NCBI GenBank assembly: GCA_963576735.1
Contig: OY755177.1
Location: 12,462,001-12,526,000, forward strand
DNA: 64,000 nt
Source: Bedellia somnulentella
Taxonomy: Eukaryota; Arthropoda; Insecta; Lepidoptera; Bedelliidae
Direction of reading: 5' to 3'
This document shows, piece by piece, positions 55,745 to 64,000 of this stretch (its first letter is position 1; each line of letters begins with the position of its first letter). Under the pieces are notes generated by a model, which was not told the DNA's origin, made no database searches, and saw nothing but the letters and a program-made list of their open reading frames with translations. The translations under genes were made by a program, and so were the position numbers.

Positions 55745-56504
55745 TTTATTATAGATTATATGTGTTGATAGTTATTTTAATTAGAATTTTGTACAATAAT
55801 TCAAAATGCAGTAAATTTAGGCACTCAGTTTCTACTTTAATTAAAAAAAATTGAGGCAGTAGCGTTTTTCTAAAATATTATTTAAGAAAAAAGAAAAGTA
55901 ATGTGCAGTCACGTGGTAAGATCGAAATTGGAACCACCTATCCTCAAGCTCGTAGGAATCTCTGGCGTTCTTTTTAGGGTTGTTAACTCACATACATTCC
56001 CATCATTCAGTATAGTATATTATTATTATATCTAACAAGTCAAGTTAATGCTCAAAAATTACAAATCAAATTGAAAAAATATATTTATAATGTTTATTCA
56101 TTACCATTCATCAAAACATCACACAAAAAGAGGATCTAACTACATTATGTTCTTTTGGAAATTGATTAGGCAAAATATTATAAAATAAAGGATAGTTGAT
56201 AAAATTGGTCTCCAATCAAATCCCGTATATGTCTAGTTTTCTATTAATGATATTTAAAGTATTGACTCAACCTTCACCCATATGAAAATAACTTGCAATT
56301 TGCCGATGAGAGCAATTGAGGTCGGTCTGTACTGTCATATTAAAAGTTTAAATAATTTTGAAAAGTTCTGAAAGAGAGTGAAATAAACATTTATATTATT
56401 TTATAAAAGTTGCAGTTTATATTTTTATTTATTATACAAAACAATGACAAAGACAGTAAAAAAATGTATTTGTTATCAATAAAAAACTTAATATTGTTAT
56501 CAAG
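55745..56504. other. Mostly unrecognised; weak SINE-A trace
   Basis: 56150-56225 (-) resembles decayed SINE-A (AAATAAAGGATAGTTGATAA, GGTCTCCAATCAAATC). Nothing else recognised. Confidence 0.4.
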
Positions 56505-56763
56505 TTGTTAACATAGAGAGGACGGCTGAAATAAAATTGGTGAAAGATATAAATAGAGCCCAAGTGAATGGTAATGTCAGTAGAGGACGGCGACGGAGGA
56601 CATATTTAGATCAAAATGAGAATGTTCTCAAAAAAGTAATTAGGCAATTCCGAAACTAAAAAATTAAAGGGCATGTACGCCAGGACTGTTCAATGTGGCG
56701 ATCCATAGTCTCTGCCTATCCCAATGGGAACCAGGAACTAATGGCGTGAGCATGATGTATGAA
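56505..56763 (+). repeat. LINE-L 3' end, longest copy
   Basis: The translated end includes GNVSRGRRRRTYLDQNENVL, KKVIRQFRN and MWRSIVSAYPNGN. It therefore reaches about 60 residues further into ORF2 than the other copies. Stops and a deletion break it. The basic RGRRRRTY region is typical of the last part of LINE ORF2 proteins of RTE-like lineages (tentative). Confidence 0.75.
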
Positions 56764-57168
56764 ATTACCAATTTTTTTATGAATGTCCTTCTGATTATAT
56801 CACGTTAAATTCCACTCATAAGCAGATGGACAGATAAACCAATAATTTTTTCCAAAAATCTCTCACTACAAATCGACAACCCTAATGTGTTCGATACCAT
56901 TAAATAGCTTAAGCTTAATGGCGTGAAACTTCTAACCAATTTTCTTCTCTACATTCGTAAATATAGTGTTTAGTGAGTTTTATTAGGATTTAATGTACTA
57001 TCCTCTTAGGATCGGATTTACAAGAGTACACGTATCTTGTTTGCCGATACACTCACTATAATGATTATAAATATAGTAAATGAAATGTTTTTATATGCAT
57101 TATTGGCATTTTAAGCCAACTGCTACAGCAAAAGTAAAGTTTAAGGCTATATGTATGTCAATTTTGTA

Positions 57169-57392
57169 TACATATACTCACAGCTATAAATCCCTAGAAG
57201 AGGTAGCCAGAGTATCAAAATAAGAAATTCTTTAACCAATTTTGGAGGTTGTTTGGGGATAAGATTGAAAAACCGAAGGATTTTGGTGATAAGTCTCCAA
57301 CCGCATCGCCCAAAAATCACTTATAAAAGCCACCTTTTACGAACACCCATGCGAATAAATGGGGTAGTGCTAATCTAAAATGACACTACACA
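57169..57392 (-). repeat. SINE-A copy A31
   Basis: Tail ACATATACTCACAGC to head AATGACACTACACAAC, with a small deletion near the CCAATACCGTTAG block. Confidence 0.85.
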
Positions 57393-57797
57393 ACTATTAT
57401 GTATGCGTTGATTATTATTGCCTCCTGAGCTGTTATGGTCTGAGTAAACGTTACGAAAATAAAATTACAAAAGATTAATAAATGGTAGATGTTTAGGACG
57501 AATGTTTCAAAATATTAAAACATTATTTAGTGTTAATAATACCAAGTTTAGTTTAATCTCTTTGAGGATTATAAAGTTTTCTCAGGGTTATCTGTTCTGA
57601 GCGTTTTTGCTTACACTTCGCGCAATATTATAGTTTTCAGTGCTAAAGTTCTATCTCCACTAACTAATCGTATAGTTACAACATCAGATGAGTTAATCTT
57701 ACTCGTACTAGTATAAATCCATGTTCAAGTCTTATAACTCGGAGTTATTAGTCTGATTTGTCATAATTTTGATTTATAATAAATTATTTTACATTAA

Positions 57798-57968
57798 AGG
57801 CAAAAGGCAGGTGTCCGCAGTATGAAGAATAAAAGAGCATGTATGAAAAGATTGATGGATGTAAACGAAGCCAGAGAGGTTTGCCAGGATCGTACAAAGT
57901 GGCTATCGATAGTCTCTGCCTACCCCAATGGGAACTAACGGCGTGAGAATATGTATGTATGTATGTAT
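57798..57968 (+). repeat. LINE-L 3' end with (TATG)n tail
   Basis: Best-preserved coding end: SMKNKRACMKRLMDVNEARE, then VCQDRTKWLSIVSAYPNGN and a stop. The hairpin, GGCGTGAGAATATG and (TATG)n follow. Confidence 0.92.
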
Positions 57969-59582
57969 TTCACAAAAAATGTTATAGACATTAAAATATT
58001 TTGAATTGAATAACTTGCAGCCAGCCTTAAATGTAATTAAAAGTAAAATATCTTTCTAAGACATAAAACATTAAGGCACATAAAACCTCTGTTCACCGAA
58101 ACAGTCACTACTTTAAACAATGATATATTTTTTTAATTCAACGGTTTTGCTACTATAACAAAGGTACAAATATTTAAAAAAAATTTAGATAGTTGTTCAT
58201 TGTAGTTGCTGAATTCAAATCATTTCGCAACTTAATAGTAAATTTTCTATTGTATATTCGGCTCAAGAGCTTAGAACCCACCTCGACTAAAATGACTAAT
58301 TTTGCTAACTTCTATCATAATTCACAAACTAGATTTATTTATAGCAAATTCATCAATAATGGCACTGCAATACAATACAAACTTCTTTTTTCTGAAATTA
58401 CACGCAGTCATCAAATGCTTCGAATGACAGTCATTAAAAAAAAGTCTCGGGTTTCTCCTGATGGATAGAGACCAATTTTATTCCACATTTCAGTCGATGG
58501 AACAAAACGGAAGGTAAATGTAAATACGAGCGTGTTTTCAGGAGTTTGTTGAAATGTTTCGTAACCTGGACCCATGTCAGAGTTTCAGGCCAACTCTCAC
58601 ACAAATACTAATCTCAATCAAGCCTTAATCCGGCTGCATTTGGTGAGCCCCTTCAGACAATTTGTATTACATATTCGGGGTACGGTGAAGTGTTTACCCG
58701 ACTTGAAATTATAAATTAAGGGCTGTGAAGCTAAATTTTCTGATATCTGTAACTGACACAGAAATAGACATTGTTTGTTGGTTGTGTTTAAGTTCACAAC
58801 TTTGTTTTTAATCAATTTGAATTCTTGGAATCATTATCGTATTGCTTTAACTAAAATATTGTTGTATTACATTTAACTTTAAATCTTCAACTTGATTTTA
58901 TTTATATCAGGTTTCAGATATTATTTTACGAAAATTCGTAATTTTTTTCTAAGGAAGCCCCCAGACATTTAAAAATTGTATATAATTCAAATGTGCATTT
59001 TTTCATATTGGTTAAAAATATATTATGAAAGGAACAAAAAGCTGTATCCTAAGATACGGGCGATGAGCCTAGTTTACGACCAGCTGAGTCTTGAATTTTT
59101 TTTTCATTGTGCACAAAAAATGAATATCAACATTTAAACAAAAACAACAAATCTCCTATGGAGCAATAAAAATTTTATTGCTCCATATTTTAGCACCTTC
59201 ACAGCAAGTATAAAACTCATAAAACATTAAAAAGTTACATCACCAAAAGAACTATCATAAAAGAACTGCCATAAAACACTTACGAGTGACTTTTCTCTAA
59301 TAAGAGTTTTGTAGTTTACTGCATTTGGAACTGCACCTTCTTAATATCTAGAGAAGGGTCAACCCCCTTGACCCTATGACCGGCTTGAAGGCGAATACGT
59401 GACCGAAATAGCGCGCCACCTTATACCTGACTCACATGATAATATTGTTTACGTGTACCCTTTTAAGTTGTATATGTTATAGTTGTTTATTTGTTCTGAT
59501 TTTTCTGTAATTAATAATATTTAACATGATTGTAATAAATTTTAATAAAAATAATAAATGATTTAACATATTTAGATGGTTA
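57969..59582. other. No recognised feature
   Basis: The short open frames, including 58193-58468, lack domains. 58590-58760 and 59330-59430 are more complex in composition but give no repeat or coding match. Confidence 0.35.
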
Positions 59583-59701
59583 TCTATACTTATAATAAAT
59601 CTGTAGAGAGGTCAATTCTGTACATGAAATATATTTTCAAAATAACTATCAGGTGGTGATTAGGGATCGATACTGATGCCAAAAATGCAATCAGTAAAAT
59701 T

Positions 59702-59743
<42 letters not shown>

Positions 59744-60561
59744 GGTTTGTATGTTCCTTATGGAAACAAAAACTACTCGACGGATTTTAACGAAACTTGG
59801 TACAATTATTCTTCATACTCCTGCGCAGGTTTTTGTATACTTTCCAGCAGAGAAGTAAAGGGGAATTTTGGGAAATTTTGGGAAAACGGGAGAAGTTACT
59901 CCATTTTTTAAGCTTCCGTCGCGTGTGCAGCCTTAATGGTTAAACTTACATAGAAATCATGTGTGGCGGAAATATTCTTCATAAAATTAGCTAAAAAAAA
60001 ATCCTCAACAGTATATGTCTATCTTTTACGGTTGACTCACAATAACACGTGTAATTCCTGATAGCTTAGCAGTTCGGACCATCCTGATTATATTTGTTTA
60101 CTCTTACGTTTGTAAACCTCTCACTCATCCCTAATTTAAAAAAAGTAACATTATTACCTATTCAATAAAAAAAGAATCATAGAAATCGGTAGACAAACAC
60201 CTAAATTATACATAAAATAAGCCATCGCGCCAGTGATCAAAACCAAATCTTTACTAATTTACATATAACATACTAGATGGCGCCAGTAGTTGCATCCTAT
60301 ATAACGCAATGATTTATTTTTTAGATTGTTATAAATACTTCATGGCGTTTTATTCCAAAATTAGCTAATAAACGGAAATACTGAACCGTTCATTAAAGCG
60401 CATTCAAAATCACCAAACTACACTTTTAAGGGAGTGCTATAAATTTAATAAATTGAAAACATTACGCTGAATTTCACAATGCTTGAGCAGTGACTGAAGA
60501 AAGAAACCTCAGATATTTAAAAAAACAACGCTACCCGTGCGAAGCTGGGACGATCCACTAG
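59583..60561 (+). mobile_element. Non-autonomous Helitron, ~0.96-kb family (H6)
   Basis: Starts TCTATACTTATAATAAATC after A (59582). A (CTGT)n tract lies at about 59704-59742, then ACTACTCGACGGATTTTAAC. It ends with hairpin CCCG, loop TGCGAAGC, TGGG, then ACGATCCA and CTAG (60558-60561) followed by T. It is the only copy of this family in plus orientation. The open frame over the (CTGT)n tract is fortuitous. Confidence 0.9.
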
Positions 60562-60984
60562 TTTTCAATAAAAAAATAGTGTTGAAGCTATCAGCGTCGT
60601 TAAGTTTTCATATAATTAAAATAGAAATAAATATATAATTGGACATAGCTCAAATAAAAAGTGCACAAAGTAATTGTAGTCACTATTTGGTATTTACAAA
60701 CTTCACTTCTAAATTATTCATTTATTTTGAAAGGATTAGCGTAACACTAATGAGTTTTTACCAAACTTTGAATATTATGCGAAACTTTGTTCCACGCCTG
60801 GCAGCCGCAGGTGAGGCAAGACCTCAGCCATTATTATATTGGACTTTTAAAAAATGCAGTATTGTTTTAGTAAAGGTAATTTTTTTTGTTTATTTACTAA
60901 GCCAAATATACGGAGAGTAAGCAAACTTCGTCTGAACTAAACTTGCAAGTTTTCATACATACTATCGTTATCAGAAACTCTGTA
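60562..60984. other. No recognised feature
   Basis: The 93-codon frame at 60639-60920 shows no domain. Confidence 0.4.
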
Positions 60985-61522
60985 TTATTAATAAATAATA
61001 AATAAATAAGCATATATGGATGGACATATTATACACAGATCAAGTATTTAATCAATTAGCCCCAAACTAAGTAAAACTTGTATTATGGGATACTAACTCA
61101 ACGTTATATTTAATATAATACACATATAAATATTAATAACACCCAAGACTAAGAAACAATCATTTATGCATACATATATATACAAATATACTCACGGCTA
61201 TAAATCCCTAGCAGGAGTAGCCAGAACTAAGGAACTAGAAGTTCTTCAGCCACTTTTGGAAAGTTGAGTGGGAAAAAGATGGCAAAATAAAGGTTGTTGG
61301 TGATGGGTCTCCAACCGCATCGCCCAAAAATCCCTTAAAAGCCCCAACACCGTTAGTCGCCTCTGACGTACACCCACCGGCAGAAATGGGGGTAGTGCTA
61401 TTCTAAGCCGACACTACGCAGCAATCATCATCATCATCACATAAATGATGCCCTCAGTGGGGATCGAACCCGCAACCTCCGGACCGAGAAGCTAGTCATC
61501 TATCCACTCGGCCACGGCTGTC
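60985..61522 (-). repeat. SINE-D copy D2, interrupted by SINE-A A32
   Basis: On the minus strand: tRNA-like head CCGTGGCCGAGTGGATAG with B box GGGTTCGATCCCC (61439-61522), then GAGGGCATCATTTATGTG. The body continues beyond A32 to an ATTTATTTATTATTTATT tail near 60990. It matches D1 at 46.0-46.3 kb. Confidence 0.82.
61171..61421 (-). repeat. SINE-A copy A32, nested in SINE-D
   Basis: Full length. A (CAT)n stretch follows the head on the right; no clean TSD was found. Confidence 0.88.
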
Positions 61523-61684
61523 TTCAAAAAGTTTAAAGCTTATTTCATTTAATTACTTAACTACACCTTCAACCATTTCTATCTTTATTTAAAAAATCAC
61601 ATCTGATTGCTGAACAAACAGCCTACTAATCTTCTTCTGCTTTCAGCATTTATTTTGTGTTTATTATAGACATCTATAGTGCTC

Positions 61685-62100
61685 AAAGGCAGGCGTCCGA
61701 AGTATGAAGAATAAAAGAGCATGTATGAAAAGATTGATGAAAGTAAACGAAGCTAGAGAGATTTCCCAGTATCGTATAAACATTCATACATACATATACT
61801 CACGGCTATTAATGCCTAGATGGGATAGCCAGAGCTAAGGAATTAGAAATTCCTCAGCCACGTTTGGAAAGTTGAGTGGAGAATAGATGGTGAGATAAAG
61901 GTTGTTGGTGATGGGTCTCCAACCGCATCGCCCAAAAATCCCTTAAAAGCCCCATACCGTTAGTCGCCTCTTACGTACACCCACCGGAAGAAATGGGGTA
62001 GTGCTATTCTAAGCTACACAGCACATCGTATAAAGTGGCGATTAGTCAATAGTTTCTGCTTACCCTAATGGGAAATAATGGCGTGAGTAAATGTATATAT
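61685..62100 (+). repeat. LINE-L 3' end, interrupted by SINE-A A33
   Basis: Left part reads RACMKRLMKVNEAREISQYR-like residues up to 61780. The right part resumes TATAAAGTGGCGATTAGTCA and ends CCCTAATGGGAAATAATGGC, GTGAGTAAATG. Confidence 0.88.
61781..62024 (-). repeat. SINE-A copy A33, nested in LINE-L
   Basis: Flanked by a 10-bp TSD, ATCGTATAAA, at 61771-61780 and 62025-62034, taken from the LINE-L sequence itself. Confidence 0.92.
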
Positions 62101-64000
62101 GTATAGACCACTATATATTTGTATTTGCAGGTATCCGTCATGTTGATTTTATTGTTCAAATATTATGAAAACGGACCTTGCTTTGAATAACTTCATGATG
62201 TTTTTACTAGCTTACATTTTTTCTAGTCTTTTGTTAATAACTTTTTTGATTCGGTATATTCGTCAAACATTCATTCGAATTCGAATTCGTCATTCGAATA
62301 TTTGTCAAACTGGGTAATCAATTATGATAATTTGACAAACTTTTTGGTCAGCTGCATCGTTCGCCAAAGTTTCGCAAGGTTTTGCTACAAGTTAATGTTT
62401 TAAGTCAATGGCTGTTTTGCTAATACATTTGAGTACGGTACGGACTGTCGCAATATATTACACCTTATGTAGATAAATGTTTCCTGAACCTCTGCATGAA
62501 TTATTCGAAAGTACTCAATTTTAGTTTAGTTAAGGTTTTCGGCTGGGTAAAGTATGAAGATAGCTTAGAAGACAGCTTTATATTGGATTGGACTTTTTTT
62601 GTCTATGTATGATGAAATATTTAACACTCATAAACATTGTGGTACGGTTTGGTTTTAATGAACCTTATATATAATAAAGTTTTAAAAAAAAAACGGTATA
62701 ATCGTTTTATTTTTCAGTGTGCTAGGAATTGATGTAATAATAATAAGTTCACAATGTAGATTTATAAGTTTTATGACAAAAAATAATCCTAAAAGCTACG
62801 AAGAACCCAAATCACGATTTAATAGTATACGTACTTTTAGGTTTATCATGAACTCTGTTCTTAAACATGGGAGTAGTAATAATTGTTTTGATTATAAAAT
62901 TTCAAAACTATATTTTGTGAATATAGTGCACAATGTGTTATCTACAACATTAGACTTATGTTCATGAGTTTTTTTAATGTAAACATGCTGTGTTAACTAA
63001 GAATACTGCTTCTCCACATCTTTGGTAAGTTCCTGACCTCACAACAGAAGTATTAAGGGTACTATTGCCGTAAATAGGGTGATTGTTCAGCCTCTCCAAA
63101 GAATATTTCTATAGAAATTAAGATTTTCAATAAGAGATCGTTTATAGTAATAAGACCGCTATTGTTCTTAAAAGTTGTACTATTCTAAAAATTGCTTTCA
63201 TCTTGTGCAATAAACAATTCATGTGCTGACCAATAGTTGTATGAATCCAACTTTTAATGTTTTCAAAGTATGATCGGAATTTCATGTTAATAAATTAGTA
63301 TTTCACCGAATGAAACAGTCAATAAAGTGGCATTCAGCAAACATAGGCTTTTAAAGTCAAACAAATAACAACGACAGTGGAACCTAATAAATGTGTATCA
63401 TTGAAATATCAAAAGCTCTATTCGATTGACGTTCAAGATAATCGTCAAAGCCTATGTTTACAGCGCTCGCAATCGAATATCAAGAGGAAATATTGAAAAG
63501 CTGAATTCCTCGATTCAGTCGATTCTGTCTCCTAGTTTGATGTGGGTTTATTTTGATGCGTCTATCGAATACTCGATCAACTGTCAGCTCGAGTTTGTGG
63601 TTCTGCGCGCTCTTGGCGGGAATGAGCTGAGAGTAGAGTACGAATGACGAGGACACATTGAAATATGAAAACGCAAGAAGCTTTGCACGTCGCGAAGACT
63701 TCTCTTTTCCAAACCAATGAACATGACATCACGTCGCGCCCGAGACTATTTTGTTATCAATTTGAAGCGATAAACTGACATTTATTTTAAGCATTTGTTT
63801 GTATTTGTCGATATTGCCGAATTATTAAAGTGTTCTTTATCAAAAAAATAGAACGACATTTTCTCATTATGACAATATGACTTCCATTTTGATTTCCATG
63901 CGAATAAAAGAAAAATAACGATTGTTTGTTGTGATAAGTTTTTTTACATTTTTAACATACGTTCGTTAAAAAAACAAGAAAAAGGAGTTTCACAACGTTT
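62101..64000. other. No recognised repeat; possible single-copy block at right end
   Basis: 62100-63400 is AT-rich with short, domain-free frames. 63420-63760 is more G/C- and CpG-rich (CAGCGCTCGCAATCG, GTGGTTCTGCGCGCTC, CACGTCGCGCCCGAG) and shows no repeat character. It might be a promoter or first-exon region of a host gene, but no coding frame supports this. Confidence 0.3.

Noticed and set aside
59676..59858. 60-codon frame with repeated LSVC units
   Set aside because: Translation of the (CTGT)n microsatellite in Helitron H6.
61439..61522. Possible minus-strand tRNA (serine/leucine-like)
   Set aside because: Good A and B boxes, but the same sequence plus body occurs at 46.0-46.3 kb and ends in an A/T tail. 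It is SINE-D.
1..64000. An integrated virus or endogenous retrovirus
   Set aside because: No gag, protease, integrase, envelope or LTR pair was seen. All RT frames are of the non-LTR type.

Overview
The window looks like AT-rich nuclear DNA from an insect, most likely a moth or butterfly (Lepidoptera). The evidence is: tRNA-headed SINEs with cores I know from lepidopteran genomes; short CTAG-ended Helitrons carrying tetranucleotide microsatellites; a Dong/R4-type non-LTR retrotransposon sitting in a TAA microsatellite; and a short TTAGG (insect telomere motif) tract. I found no convincing host protein-coding gene. The only large open frames belong to transposable elements. The window reads as intergenic or large-intron sequence heavily colonised by transposons.

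Layout. 0.4-2.1 kb: a Helitron that keeps the last part of a helicase frame and carries two SINE insertions. 5.26-7.5 kb: a 5'-truncated jockey/CR1-type LINE with an intact 603-codon reverse transcriptase (RT) frame. 8.3-11.3 kb: degraded SINEs, a 92-bp direct repeat and a foldback (MITE-like) element. 14.8-18.7 kb: an apparently full-length Dong/R4-type element on the minus strand, with an RT and a restriction-like endonuclease, one frameshift, and several strong hairpins. 22.1-23.1, 45.0-45.9, 50.5-51.5 and 59.6-60.6 kb: four copies of one ~0.96-kb non-autonomous Helitron. 28.8-29.6 kb: a broken LINE. 35.8-38.4 kb: a larger Helitron with nested SINEs. The rest is SINEs, LINE tails, and AT-rich sequence with nothing recognised.

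Family labels used here. SINE-A: ~245 bp, ends in (TATG)n, more than 30 copies or fragments. SINE-B: ~380 bp, tRNA-headed, ends in (TTATG)n. SINE-C: tRNA-headed, with the lepidopteran core containing ACGTTAAGCCGTTGG. SINE-D and SINE-E: other tRNA-headed families. LINE-L: 3' fragments of a LINE, ends in (TATG)n.

How the parts relate. SINE-A, SINE-B and LINE-L share one 3' module: CTCTGCCTACCCC, a short loop, GGG(G)A, a few bases, GGCGTGA, then an ATG-containing microsatellite. This suggests that one LINE machinery mobilises two otherwise unrelated SINE families. Perfect target-site duplications (TSDs), 5' truncation and one inverted copy support target-primed reverse transcription. Nested insertions give a partial relative chronology. 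All coordinates and motifs were read by eye; no alignments or database searches were run.
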